A DNA stretch of 64,000 bases from Gammaproteobacteria bacterium (ex Lamellibrachia satsuma) (GTDB taxonomy: Bacteria > Pseudomonadota > Gammaproteobacteria > Chromatiales > Chromatiaceae): the NCBI GenBank assembly GCA_019623805.1, contig CP053680.1:3016001-3080000 (forward strand), written 5' to 3'. Position 1 is the stretch's first letter. Every line of letters begins with the position of its first letter. Shown piece by piece: positions 19,525 through 30,100 of the stretch. Under the pieces are notes generated by a model. It was not told the DNA's origin, did no database searches, and saw only the letters and a program-made list of their open reading frames with translations. A program made the position numbers and the translations under genes.

Positions 19525-20294
19525 AGAGAATGATTCGTGTGGTTGTCTGTTGTGGAATGCTCTTCTGCGGCACGCTGCAGGCCCAGGATCTGGAAGCTCA
19601 GTTGGAGTGGCAGCAACGGGTGGAGTTGGGAACTGTCGTGAACGGGGTCGTGGGCCGGGTCAATGTGACTGCAGGCGAGCCGGTTACCCGAGGCGCTTTG
19701 CTGGTCGAGTTGGACCAACGGCCGTTGCAAGCCAGACTGGTAAAGGCAGTAGCGCAGAAAGAGGCAGCCAAGCAACAGATGGATGAGGCCAAGCGGGAGT
19801 TGGACCGTTCCCTGGAACTCTATGATCGAACATTGCTCTCCGACCATGAGCGGCAGCTCGCTGAGATCGATGCTGCCAAGGCGGATGCCTATCTGCGTGA
19901 AGCGGAGGCAGAGTTGACTCTGATAAAACTTGCGCGTGAATACAGTCGTATCAAGGCGCCTTTCAACGGCCGGGTGCTGGTGGTGAATGTCCAGCAGGGG
20001 CAGGCTGTGGTCAACCATTTGCAGATCATGCCGTTGGTGGTAATGGTCAATGATCGGCAGATGAAAGCGGTGACTGCTGTTGATAGTGAAATGGCAGCAA
20101 GGCTGCAGCCGGGGCAGGTTGCAAAGGTCGGTGTTCATGGCGAATGGCTGCCGGGGGTAATTCAGTTCGTCGGGTTGGAACCTTTGGACGGTAGCGGTAC
20201 GCCGCGTCACTATCGTCTTGTAGTCGGCTTCAAAACTCCTAAGGGGCAGCAGTTGCGTCTCGGTGAGAGAGCCGTGGTAAGAATCGATGGGTAA
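19521..20294 (+). CDS. Periplasmic adaptor (HlyD/RND membrane-fusion type)
   Basis: A 257-residue adaptor with an N-terminal signal peptide (CCGMLFCGTLQA). A split lipoyl half (VVNGVVGRVNVTAGEPVTRGALLVELD), a coiled-coil hairpin (about 75-130), the second half (IKAPFNGRVLVVNVQQGQ) and a beta-barrel domain are visible. It lacks an obvious membrane-proximal domain and is shorter than typical adaptors of about 350-400 residues. It overlaps the TolC-like stop by four bases and the acylphosphatase start by eight. No pump gene follows. Confidence 0.82.
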   Translation: MKRMIRVVVCCGMLFCGTLQAQDLEAQLEWQQRVELGTVVNGVVGRVNVTAGEPVTRGALLVELDQRPLQARLVKAVAQKEAAKQQMDEAKRELDRSLELYDRTLLSDHERQLAEIDAAKADAYLREAEAELTLIKLAREYSRIKAPFNGRVLVVNVQQGQAVVNHLQIMPLVVMVNDRQMKAVTAVDSEMAARLQPGQVAKVGVHGEWLPGVIQFVGLEPLDGSGTPRHYRLVVGFKTPKGQQLRLGERAVVRIDG

Positions 20295-20580
20295 AGCGGT
20301 GCAAACAGCACACCCGGTCTGTGTTCGCTGTCTTGTGGCGGGTCGGGTGCAGGGGGTCTTCTTTCGGGCCAGCACCCGTTACGAGGCGCAGAGACGGGGC
20401 ATCACCGGATATGCCAAAAATCTGCATGACGGCCGAGTCGAAGTGATTGCCTGCGGTGATCCAGAGGCAGTCAATGAACTACGCGACTGGTTGCGTCAGG
20501 GGCCAGCCAATGCCGATGTCTCAGGTGTCGCCTGTGAAAACCTGCATCTCCAGGAGTATTCCCACTTCTCTATTGCCTGA
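20287..20580 (+). CDS. Acylphosphatase
   Basis: A 97-residue enzyme that hydrolyses acyl phosphates such as carbamoyl phosphate. The conserved GRVQGVFFRAST loop carries the catalytic Arg, and KNLHDGRVEV carries the catalytic Asn. The start overlaps the adaptor gene by eight bases, so it is translated from the same message as the efflux-type genes, an unusual partner set. A REP-like stem-loop follows at 20626-20694. Confidence 0.92.
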   Translation: MGKAVQTAHPVCVRCLVAGRVQGVFFRASTRYEAQRRGITGYAKNLHDGRVEVIACGDPEAVNELRDWLRQGPANADVSGVACENLHLQEYSHFSIA

Positions 20581-20625
20581 TGCACAGGTTCTTTCTTGGT
20601 TTTCCTCAGCTTGCTGCGAAGCGTC

Positions 20626-20694
20626 TGTAGGAGCGGCGCCCCGCCGCGATTTGCTCATCTGCGGGGTCATCGCGGCGAGGGCGCCGTTCCTACA
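20626..20694. repeat. REP-like palindromic element, copy 1
   Basis: TGTAGGAGCGGCGCC and GCGCCGTTCCTACA form the outer arms of a stem of about 25 bp around a short AT-richer loop. A decayed copy with the same loop sequence is at 47099-47158. It lies between acyP and the convergent low-complexity gene and may act as a bidirectional terminator. Confidence 0.7.
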
Positions 20695-20744
20695 GCGTTA
20701 TTTTGACTCCAGCCCGGTCCGTTATCTCAGACAGTAACCATCGG

Positions 20745-21848
<1,104 letters not shown>

Positions 21849-21962
21849 TATTCACTCCTCTTTAGAGAGTTTTTCCGTTGATTCGGCGAAGACCCTAATA
21901 TAAGCCCCAGTCGTGGTCGTGTAAAATTAGGGATTGCCCTAGGAGTTTCCCGAGTCAGGTTC

Positions 21963-22676
21963 ATGTTGCTTCCACTACTCACCAACGGACATATACTGAA
22001 ACGCTACAAACGCTTTCTGGCGGACGTCGAACTGGCCGATGGTTCCGTCGTAACCGCCCATTGCCCAAATACTGGCAGCATGCGTGGATGCTGGGAACCA
22101 GGAGCGCTGGTACAGATCAGTCACAGCGACAATCCGCGCCGTAAGCTTGCCTGGACGCTGGAACGGGTGGATATGGGCGCAGGCTGGATCGGCGTTCATA
22201 CCGGCCGTACGAATCCAGTGGTCAGCGAGGCGTTGCGTGAAGAGCGGATCCCAGGTCTGAAAGGGTACCGGAATGTGCGGGCAGAAGTGATCTTCGAGGC
22301 ATCGGGTTTTCCCCGTTCCCGCTTCGATATGTTCCTGAGTGATGGCCCGGGGGCGGATGTCTGGGTCGAGGTCAAAAATGTCACGCTCTGGGAGGGGGGT
22401 GAGTCGCTCAGTTTTCCTGATGCGGTCACTGCGCGGGGTCTGAAGCATCTTGAGCTACTCGCGGAGGCTTGTCGCCAGGGTTATCGTGGCGTGATGATCT
22501 ATGCGCTCAATCGGCCGGAGGGGGCGTGTTTCCGCCCAGCCGATGAGATCGATCCCGTATATGGAAAAACGCTGCGCAAGGTGGTGGAGGCTGGCGTTGA
22601 AGTGGTGGCTGTGCGTATTCTGCACCTGCCGCAGGCGATGAAGGTGGGTGATCCGGTGGCGGTGGATTTGAGCTGA
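21963..22676 (+). CDS. sfsA: DNA-binding protein SfsA (sugar fermentation stimulation)
   Basis: A 237-residue protein of the SfsA family. The family motif HCPNTGSMRGC, the nuclease-like block SRFDMFL...VWVEVKNVTL and the closing Asn-Arg region MIYALNRPEG are present. The acidic residues and Lys of VEVKNV match a PD-(D/E)xK-like core. Its physiological role is poorly defined. ATG 21963 follows a divergent intergenic region shared with the low-complexity gene. Confidence 0.9.
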   Translation: MLLPLLTNGHILKRYKRFLADVELADGSVVTAHCPNTGSMRGCWEPGALVQISHSDNPRRKLAWTLERVDMGAGWIGVHTGRTNPVVSEALREERIPGLKGYRNVRAEVIFEASGFPRSRFDMFLSDGPGADVWVEVKNVTLWEGGESLSFPDAVTARGLKHLELLAEACRQGYRGVMIYALNRPEGACFRPADEIDPVYGKTLRKVVEAGVEVVAVRILHLPQAMKVGDPVAVDLS

Positions 22677-22715
22677 AATTTTTTGAGTGGTTGAAAAGCA
22701 GCAAGGATATTCGGT

Positions 22716-23543
22716 TCAATAGCCGCTGGAATTGAACTCCAGGCCCTCAGGCATTTCCGGCAGTAGTTCCACGCCGCTACGGATTTCACCATCCGGTAGC
22801 AGGGCAAGCCAACGATAACCCGGCGGGTTGTCGGCAAGGCCAAATTTGTCCTGGCCTGAAATGAACTGGATACAGGTAGAGGGTGAACCAAGCAACAACA
22901 GGTTGTGGTAGTTGCGCTCAAATTCCTGGTGGATATGGCCGCATAGGATGCCTTTCACCTGTTTGTGTTTTGCCAGCAGTTCGAAGAGCGGTTCAGGATT
23001 ATTCAGGGCCATGCTATCCATCCATGCGCTGTCCACCGGAATCGGATGGTGATGCATGCAGACCAGCGTATGCTTGTCCGGGTGTTTTTGCAGTTCATCC
23101 TTGAGCAGTTCCAGCTGGCTTTCATCGAGATGGCCACCGGGCTCCTTGGGAATGGTGGAGTCCAGAAAGATCAGTGACCAGTTTCCCTGCTGTGTGCTGG
23201 GAATGGTGGATACGCCGTCCTGATTCAACAAGCGGTCCATAATTTCGGGAATGTCGTGGTTCCCAGGCAGACAGAAGGTTGGAGCACCGAATCCGGCAAA
23301 CTGCTTCCTGAGCCGACGGTAGCCGGTTTCAGAAGCGTCATGGACCAGATCGCCGGTGGCAAGGATCATGTCGGGAGTCCCCAGCTGCTCCAGTGCCATT
23401 GCCGAGACCAGGTTGAGTGTCTCCTGTGTATTCATACCGAGCAGACAACGCGAGGTGTCAGCATAGAGATGACAGTCCGTCAGCTGAAGTACTTTCAGGC
23501 TGCCTTCAGGCAGGTTTTGGAATGTGTTGGTGTCTGCGGACAT
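22716..23543 (-). CDS. cpdA: 3',5'-cyclic-AMP phosphodiesterase
   Basis: A 275-residue class III cAMP phosphodiesterase that hydrolyses cAMP in the cytosol and so lowers CRP activity. The binuclear-metal motifs are all present: TDCHLY, GDLVHD, LPGNHD, MHHHPIP and CGHIHQ. It is divergent from oxyR. A second, more diverged paralogue lies at 37710-38534. It is relevant that a perfect CRP-type site occurs at 24825, but no experimental link is claimed. Confidence 0.93.
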   Translation of the reverse strand: MSADTNTFQNLPEGSLKVLQLTDCHLYADTSRCLLGMNTQETLNLVSAMALEQLGTPDMILATGDLVHDASETGYRRLRKQFAGFGAPTFCLPGNHDIPEIMDRLLNQDGVSTIPSTQQGNWSLIFLDSTIPKEPGGHLDESQLELLKDELQKHPDKHTLVCMHHHPIPVDSAWMDSMALNNPEPLFELLAKHKQVKGILCGHIHQEFERNYHNLLLLGSPSTCIQFISGQDKFGLADNPPGYRWLALLPDGEIRSGVELLPEMPEGLEFNSSGY

Positions 23544-23608
23544 CGTTGAAGGTTGGTCAAGCCTTGAAAGTTTTGGTTACCGGGCATACCCGGCGAACCA
23601 TTGTAAAA

Positions 23609-23711
23609 CAGATTTTCAGTCTGATTATAGTAGTCTAATAAAATCTGTCGAAACAATGAAGCGTGTGCGCTTTTTATGAAAAATGTGCATTAGATTCTGT
23701 TTAATGTGCAT
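23609..23711. promoter_or_regulatory. cpdA/oxyR divergent control region with paired repeats
   Basis: ACAGATTTT (23609-23617) and AAAATCTGT (23640-23648) form a perfect 9-bp inverted repeat. AATGTGCAT occurs twice as a direct repeat (23682-23690 and 23703-23711), with starts 21 bp apart, two helical turns. These are operator-like but no regulator is assigned. Confidence 0.45.
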
Positions 23712-23779
23712 AATTTAACTTTTTATTGCGAGTTTTAGTGCTGATGTATGCCTGTTTTTTTCCTTAAGGCCAGTTTGCC

Positions 23780-24706
23780 ATGACCCTGAATGAACTCCGA
23801 TACATCGTAGCTGTTGCGCGTGAGCGTCACTTTGGGCGTGCTGCGGAAGGCTGTTTTGTCAGCCAACCGACCTTGAGCGTGGCAGTGAAAAAGCTGGAGG
23901 CGGATCTGGGCGTCAGTCTGTTCGAACGTGGTCAGGGTGAAGTTACCCTGACACCGGCGGGAGAACGTATCGTTGTTCAGGCTCAGAGGGTGCTGGAGGA
24001 GGCAGGTTTCATCAGAACTCTGGCAATGCAGGGTAAAGATCAACTGGTGGATCCCTTGCGGGTCGGTGCCATCTACACTATTGGTCCCTACCTTTTTCCC
24101 CATCTGATTCCGGAACTGACCCGTCGGGTCTCCAGGATGCCGCTGGTCATTCGGGAAAACTTCACCGTAGTGTTGTCAGAGCAGCTGAAGCAGGGTGAAT
24201 TGGATGTGGTTATCATCTCACTACCCTATGATGAGCCGGGCATCCAGACCCGGCCACTCTATGATGAGCCCTTCTCCGTGCTACTGCCCGTAGCGCATCG
24301 GCTGACTGAGTTGGATGCCATCTCCACCGCCGATCTCAGCGAGGAGAGTGTGCTCTTGTTGGGTGACGGGCACTGCTTCCGCGATCAGGTGCTACGGGTC
24401 TGTCCGGGCTGTCTGCAGCCCAGTTCCAGTGAAGGCAGCCTGCAACGCAATCTGGAAGGGGGTTCTTTGGAGACCATCCGCTACATGGTCGCTGGTGGTA
24501 TCGGGATAACCGTGTTGCCTGATACAGCAATCAACCCAAATCCTTCGTCGGATGAACTGGTCACCACCCGCCCCTTCAAGGGAGATCCCCCGCATCGCCG
24601 GGTAGCTCTTGCCTGGCGCAAGAGTTTTCCCCGACCGGAAGCCGTCGATCTGCTTTGGGAGATGATACGGGCCTGCCCGATTCAAGGTGTTTCCCTGGTC
24701 GATTAG
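23780..24706 (+). CDS. oxyR: OxyR hydrogen-peroxide-responsive LysR regulator
   Basis: A 308-residue LysR-type regulator. The helix-turn-helix is at about 1-60 (NELRYIVAVARERHFGRAAEG). The effector domain has GDGHCFRDQVLRVC, and by codon count the two Cys are residues 199 and 208, matching the redox pair of E. coli OxyR. That makes it a genuine peroxide sensor rather than a generic LysR. It has an AAGG-containing site upstream of ATG 23780. The divergent cpdA gene may share control. Confidence 0.94.
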   Translation: MTLNELRYIVAVARERHFGRAAEGCFVSQPTLSVAVKKLEADLGVSLFERGQGEVTLTPAGERIVVQAQRVLEEAGFIRTLAMQGKDQLVDPLRVGAIYTIGPYLFPHLIPELTRRVSRMPLVIRENFTVVLSEQLKQGELDVVIISLPYDEPGIQTRPLYDEPFSVLLPVAHRLTELDAISTADLSEESVLLLGDGHCFRDQVLRVCPGCLQPSSSEGSLQRNLEGGSLETIRYMVAGGIGITVLPDTAINPNPSSDELVTTRPFKGDPPHRRVALAWRKSFPRPEAVDLLWEMIRACPIQGVSLVD

Positions 24707-24824
24707 TCGTTCCTGCAACCGCAACCCTCACCAGAATTCCGGCGGGTGTGGGCCGGTTCAAGCGCAGTGTAACCGGCAACTCCTGAGCCCTGCGGATTAG
24801 AAACTGGGAGATCACCTTTTATAT

Positions 24825-24840
24825 TGTGAACTGAGTCACA
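24825..24840. promoter_or_regulatory. CRP-type operator (TGTGA-N6-TCACA)
   Basis: TGTGA and TCACA are separated by exactly six bases, both perfect half-sites of the gammaproteobacterial CRP consensus. The site is 120 bp upstream of the Lnt-like gene that starts the RHS cassette. A TATTCT hexamer at 24886-24891 would place +1 about 65 bases from the site centre, near a class I position. Confidence 0.6.
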
Positions 24841-24959
24841 AAAAGCCACTGCTGAATGGGATTTTCCTTCCCCTCCTGTGTTATCTATTCTTTCGCGAAC
24901 CGGGAACGTTCGCTAAGGCAGGGATTTGATGCAGCGTCATCAAGGCGAAAAAACAGTAC

Positions 24960-26507
24960 ATGGACAGTATGAAAAAGAACAATATCGGACAGGATATTTT
25001 GGCCCTGCTTGCCGGCGTGGCTCTGGTTTTTGCCTTTGCCCCCTTTCATCTGCCGTGGCTGGCGCTGGTCTCCTTTGCTGCTCTGTTTCTGATCTGGAGC
25101 CGTTCAACTCCCCGACGTGCCGCATGGCGCGGTTTTCTCTTCGGTTTGGCCTTCTACAGTGTGGGGCTTCATTGGCTCTTCAGCACTCTGGGTGGGGTTG
25201 ACGAGAGCTTTCTGCCGATACTCACTGTTGTCATGGCTGGTGTGGTCCTGGTGAATATCTGTCTTCCCGGTATTTGCGGTTACATCCATGTCAGCTTGAG
25301 CCGACAAAGGTCCCCTTTGATTTCTGTTCTGATGTTTGCCTCGGTCTGGACACTTGGCGAGTGGGTCAGAACCTGGTGGATGAGCGGTTTTCCCCACTAC
25401 ATGGCGGGTTACGGCTTTATCGACACTCCGCTGGCAGGGTTTGCCCCATATCTTGGCGTTCTGGGTCTAACTTTTATTGTTTTACTGGCGGGTGGTTTGC
25501 TGGCGTTGGTGTTGATCGGTCCAGGGAAAAAGATGAGGCTGTCGGCATCAGCCGCACTACTGTCGCTGTTCCTGACAGGAACAGTTTTAGGTCATCTGGA
25601 ATGGACTCAGCCAGTCTCCCAGACGCTTGAAGTGCGCCTGATACATGGAAATCAGGATGAAGAACGGAAGTTTCGGCGCTACAAGGTGATCGATACCATC
25701 GAACGCTATCTGGCGATGAGCCGGGTGGAACCTCGTCCGGACCTTGTATTGTGGCATGAGTCCTCAGTGGCCTACGACCTGAAGGGCGTCTACCGTTTTC
25801 TGGATGAGCAGGTGGACAGCTTGCGTGAAGCGGGAACTGAGCTGTTGCTGGGCAGCTATATCGAAGGTGACGGAAAATCCTATAACGCCCTGTTTGTCGG
25901 CGCGGAACCAAAACTTCGCTATTTAAAACGTCACCTGATCCCCTTTGGTGAATTTACCCCAGACATCTTGCTTTTGCGCGATATGGGAGACATGCTCAAT
26001 GTCGAGATGGACTCTCTGACAAGTGGGCCGCCGGAGCAGGGACTACTGGAGGTAAAAGGCGTGCCACTGGCCAGTTCCATCTGTTTTGAAAATCACTTCG
26101 GCAACGAATTACGGCACGACTGGAAAGATGCGCAACTACTTGTGCATGTGAGCGATGTGAGTTGGTTCGAAGAGACGTGGTTACCGGAGCAGGCCCTGCA
26201 GATAGCCAGAATGCGGGGGCTTGAGAGTGGCAAGCCTATGCTGCATGCCACCAACAAGGGGATTAGCGCCATTATCGGTCCTCACGGCGGACTTGTTGAG
26301 ACCCGAAGCGGTGGAGAGAACTGGTTCGACGGCAGCATCCAGCCCAGGCGTGGTCAGACCCCTTATACGGCCTGGGGTGAGTGGCCTCTACTGCTATTGA
26401 CGATCACGCCCCTGTTGCTCGCACTGGCGGCAAAGATACGGATTATTCGAATTACATCATTTTCAACGCATAAAACTTCGATGCCTATTGCGTCGATGGT
26501 TGAATGA
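24960..26507 (+). CDS. Apolipoprotein N-acyltransferase (Lnt) paralogue
   Basis: A 515-residue inner-membrane protein with about six N-terminal helices, a periplasmic nitrilase-like domain and a C-terminal helix, as in Lnt. The catalytic triad is intact by codon count: Glu267 in LWHESS, Lys323 in RYLKRHLIPFGE and Cys375 in SICFENHFG. Substrate-loop sequences differ from housekeeping Lnt, which reads PET and CYE at these sites. It is first of three closely spaced genes ending in the RHS protein (gaps 24 and 36 bp). The housekeeping copy normally lies beside corC/ybeX, so this looks like a specialised paralogue. It may acylate a dedicated partner or may be a nitrilase-fold enzyme of another kind. 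ATG 24960 is preferred; ATG 24969 is possible. Confidence 0.82.
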   Translation: MDSMKKNNIGQDILALLAGVALVFAFAPFHLPWLALVSFAALFLIWSRSTPRRAAWRGFLFGLAFYSVGLHWLFSTLGGVDESFLPILTVVMAGVVLVNICLPGICGYIHVSLSRQRSPLISVLMFASVWTLGEWVRTWWMSGFPHYMAGYGFIDTPLAGFAPYLGVLGLTFIVLLAGGLLALVLIGPGKKMRLSASAALLSLFLTGTVLGHLEWTQPVSQTLEVRLIHGNQDEERKFRRYKVIDTIERYLAMSRVEPRPDLVLWHESSVAYDLKGVYRFLDEQVDSLREAGTELLLGSYIEGDGKSYNALFVGAEPKLRYLKRHLIPFGEFTPDILLLRDMGDMLNVEMDSLTSGPPEQGLLEVKGVPLASSICFENHFGNELRHDWKDAQLLVHVSDVSWFEETWLPEQALQIARMRGLESGKPMLHATNKGISAIIGPHGGLVETRSGGENWFDGSIQPRRGQTPYTAWGEWPLLLLTITPLLLALAAKIRIIRITSFSTHKTSMPIASMVE

Positions 26508-26531
26508 ATAAACAAATATGGAAAACAGAGC

Positions 26532-27104
26532 ATGAAGAGACAGACCGCAATTTTTTCAGCAAGTGTTATCTCCGTTATGGCGGTGTTGGCTGTCGCCATG
26601 AATACCGGAGAGGTAGAGCCAGTGTCTGTTGACGAAACGGTCACACTGCCGGAACGAACATTACGCAATGTGGTAAAGGATTTCCTGCAGATTGAGGGTG
26701 ATGCATCTGAAGGTCAGGCCAGTGAACTTGCTGTGGGTGAACTGCGAAAAGAGCGAAACCGCCTGGTGGTGAATGACGCACTCCCCCCCGCAGCGGAAAC
26801 ATTGCGAGCATCGGTGGAAGAGATGCGGCTGGAGGTTGAACGGATCAACCAGGAAGCGGAGGAAGTGGAAGGCCGGGTGGGTGGCAAGGATGTTTACAGC
26901 AAAGAGACCGAGCAGCTGCTTGCAGAAGCGGATCTTTTGATGGCGGAGGTCAGCCAGAAGTACGGCATTACACAGGGCGAAATCCTGGCATTGACAGACA
27001 TACAGCCCGAGACAACCGATCCTGAACTGATCGAACTGAATAGTAAACTCGAACAACTCGATGATGAGATGATCGAACTGGAACGCCGCGCCGGCAGTTT
27101 CTGA
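26532..27104 (+). CDS. Secreted or membrane-anchored coiled-coil protein
   Basis: A 190-residue protein with an N-terminal hydrophobic segment (ISVMAVLAVAM), either signal anchor or uncleaved peptide, and no lipobox Cys. Residues about 75-115 and 165-190 form acidic coiled coils (ASVEEMRLEVERINQEAEE; LEQLDDEMIELERRAG). I do not recognise a family. It lies 24 bp after the Lnt-like gene and 36 bp before the RHS gene, so it is probably co-expressed and could be a chaperone or partner of the RHS protein. That role is inference from position. Confidence 0.7.
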   Translation: MKRQTAIFSASVISVMAVLAVAMNTGEVEPVSVDETVTLPERTLRNVVKDFLQIEGDASEGQASELAVGELRKERNRLVVNDALPPAAETLRASVEEMRLEVERINQEAEEVEGRVGGKDVYSKETEQLLAEADLLMAEVSQKYGITQGEILALTDIQPETTDPELIELNSKLEQLDDEMIELERRAGSF

Positions 27105-27140
27105 TAACGAAAAAAACACAAAATTAAGGGAATTAAACTC

Positions 27141-30100
27141 ATGGATATGAGGCTTACGGCCAGTCTTTCTGGTGTTTTCTGCGCATCATTGTTTTTTCTT
27201 CCAAACGCGGCAGCCAATAGCGGGCTGGTCGGTTCCCTGGAGGGCGAGGCCCAAGTCAATCAGGGTACCCTCGACTACACATTGCCGGTTGATCTGCCGG
27301 AAGGTCCGAATGGACTGGCGCCAGGATTGTCTATCAGCTACAGCCCACGTAATCCCAATGGTGTCTTGGGAATCGGTTTTAAACTGACTGGTGAGTCCGC
27401 CATTACCCGCTGTCCGGCCAACAAGGAGATCGACGGTGAACGGGGTGGCGTGGGATTTGATAACAGGGATCGCTACTGTCTCGACGGACAGCGGCTGATC
27501 TCCATAGCAGGTCAGGATGGTGAAGATGGTACTGAGTACCGCACTGTTGCAGAGAGTTACGCAAAAATTGAATCTCATGGGGCACTGGGCAGCGGGCCGG
27601 AGCGCTGGACGGTTTGGAGCAAGCAGGGATATATCCTGGAGTACGGTGACTCATCAAATACGCGAACCTCTGCAGCCGGACGCAATGAGCCTGCCGCCTG
27701 GAAACTCAGTAGCCGGCGTGACCGTTTTGATAACCGGATTCAATACCATTATCGCAAAGATGGTGGATTGAGTGTTCCGGATTTTATTGAGTACAGCGTG
27801 CATCGGGTCGAGTTTGAATACGAACCCCGTCCCGATAATCTCAGTGCCTACCAGTTTGGAGAAAGACGTGATTTGGGACTTCGGCTTGCTTCGCTGAATA
27901 TCCTGAGCGATGGGGAAAAACTGCGGGAGTATCGTTTCAGTTACGAAATCGACGAAACACTGCCCTTCAGTCGTATCAGTGCCATCCAGCTTTGCGATGG
28001 CCTGGCTGAGTGCAGTCCTGCGACCCGATTTGAATGGAATGAAAATACCGGTTTCGATTTTATCAACGATCCCTCTATTCTGACCGGCAATGTCTTCTCC
28101 AGTTATGCCTTGGGCGACCTGAATCAGGATGGACTGACTGATCTCTGTTATCTCGATCATGGACTCTACTGTGGATTGAGCAGTGGCAATCACCCGGCCG
28201 GATACTCGAAATGGGCGGATCGGCTTGATGCAAAACATTGGCATAAGCCAAAAATCTCCGGGACTTTTATGTTGCTGGATCTCAACGGCGATATGAAGGC
28301 CGATTACTGTATCCAGGACAATTTAGGCATCTTGTGTGGCATAAGCGATGGTCAGAAATTCAGCAATAATCGCTACTGGAGCAAGTCATTCAATCGCAGG
28401 GACACACTGCGTTTTTCCGATATCAATAGTGACGGATATGTGGATATCTGCAAATTTGGCAACGATGGTGTCAGTTGTGTACTGAATAAGAACGGTAAAA
28501 GGTTCGGTCCCCTCGTGACACTCTCAGAGAGTGGCTGGCCAGCTGGCAGTGACGATATCAAGAACAACACCCTTAACTTTACCGACATCAATGGCGACAG
28601 CCTTATCGATATCTGTGGTGCAGATGATCAGGGTTTTCGTTGCGCCCTCGGTCTGGGTGTCGATGCGGATAATATGCCTCTGTTTGGCGAGAAAGAGATT
28701 TGGTCTGCGGAATTTGGCCGCCAATGGGCGAACAAAAGCTTTGCCGGTACCTTTCGCTATGGCGATCTTAATGCGGATGGCCTCTCGGATATCTGCTTTC
28801 GTCAGTCGCGCAACTACACCTGCGCCATCAATACCGGAAAGGCCTTTACGCCACTCAAAAAATGGGCGGACGTTACCTATGAGTGGGGGACGGACGAGGA
28901 TCTGGAGAAGAATCATAACGACAACAGTCTGAACCTGCTCGATATCAACGTGGATGGAAGGGCAGATGTCTGCAGCGGCTCAGGAAGCGAAGCCTTTAGT
29001 TGTGCGTTGAACAATGGTGAAGAATTCGACGTCATGCGCAAATATGCGAGTCTGAAGCCGAGTGTAGATGTCATGACTTTGTATGACGGCACCAAGGTCA
29101 TGCCGAAAGAGAACCCGTTGCGTATGACCGACATCAACAACGATGGATCGCCGGATGTATGTTACCGAAGTTACAAGGGTATCAACTGTACCATCGGAAA
29201 CGACAACATGGCCAACCTGCTGGCAGCGGTTACCACCGGCTATGGTGCACGCACGGAATTCGAATATGGCCGCCTGAGTGATGAGGATCTCTACGAGCGT
29301 TATGAGGATGCAGTAGCGCCCGTATTTGATATGCAGGGTGTCACCAGAGTGGTGCGAAGTATATCCTCCTCCGATGGCATCGGCGGTATGAACCGCGTCA
29401 GTTACCACTATGCCGGGCTGAAGACCCACAAAGATGACGGCAGTCTTGGGTTTGCCGAGGTCAGCAGCCATAATCACACTGCCAACAGAAAACATATCAC
29501 CCGCTACTATCAGCTTGGTGATTTCAGTGGCCGGGTGCGGGAGATAGAAGAGCTTGTCGGTGATGTGGTCATTCTCAGGAACAGGTTGACCTATCGCGAA
29601 ATGCAGATGGTCTACGACAATGTCGTCAGTGTACAACCCCATACCCAAGTGCTGGAACACTATGAACTGGATGGTAGCCATACCAAAACTGAACAGACCA
29701 ATCATGCGGAGTACGATGAATATGGCAATGCGCTACGTATGGTGGTGGAGATCAACGGAGTAAATGGCGACTTTGTCAGAAAGGAGACAAATAGCGTATA
29801 TCGCAACGATGAGTCTGTCTGGTTGATCGGCAAGCCGCTCTACGTGGAAGTCACCCACTCCACCCGTGAAGGTACGCTGACTCGCTCGACCGGTTTTGAT
29901 TACGATCACGTAAGTGGTGTTTTGCGAGGCGAGGTTATTGAACCGGGCAGCAGTCTCAGCCTGTCCAGTGAGTTTGAATACGACGAATATGGCAATCGTA
30001 CCGGCACCGTTTTGAGCGGGCAGGGCGTGGACCCCCGCCACTCATATGCAACCTATGATGGATCAGGACGCTTCCCTATAAACCGTGCCAATGCTCTGGG

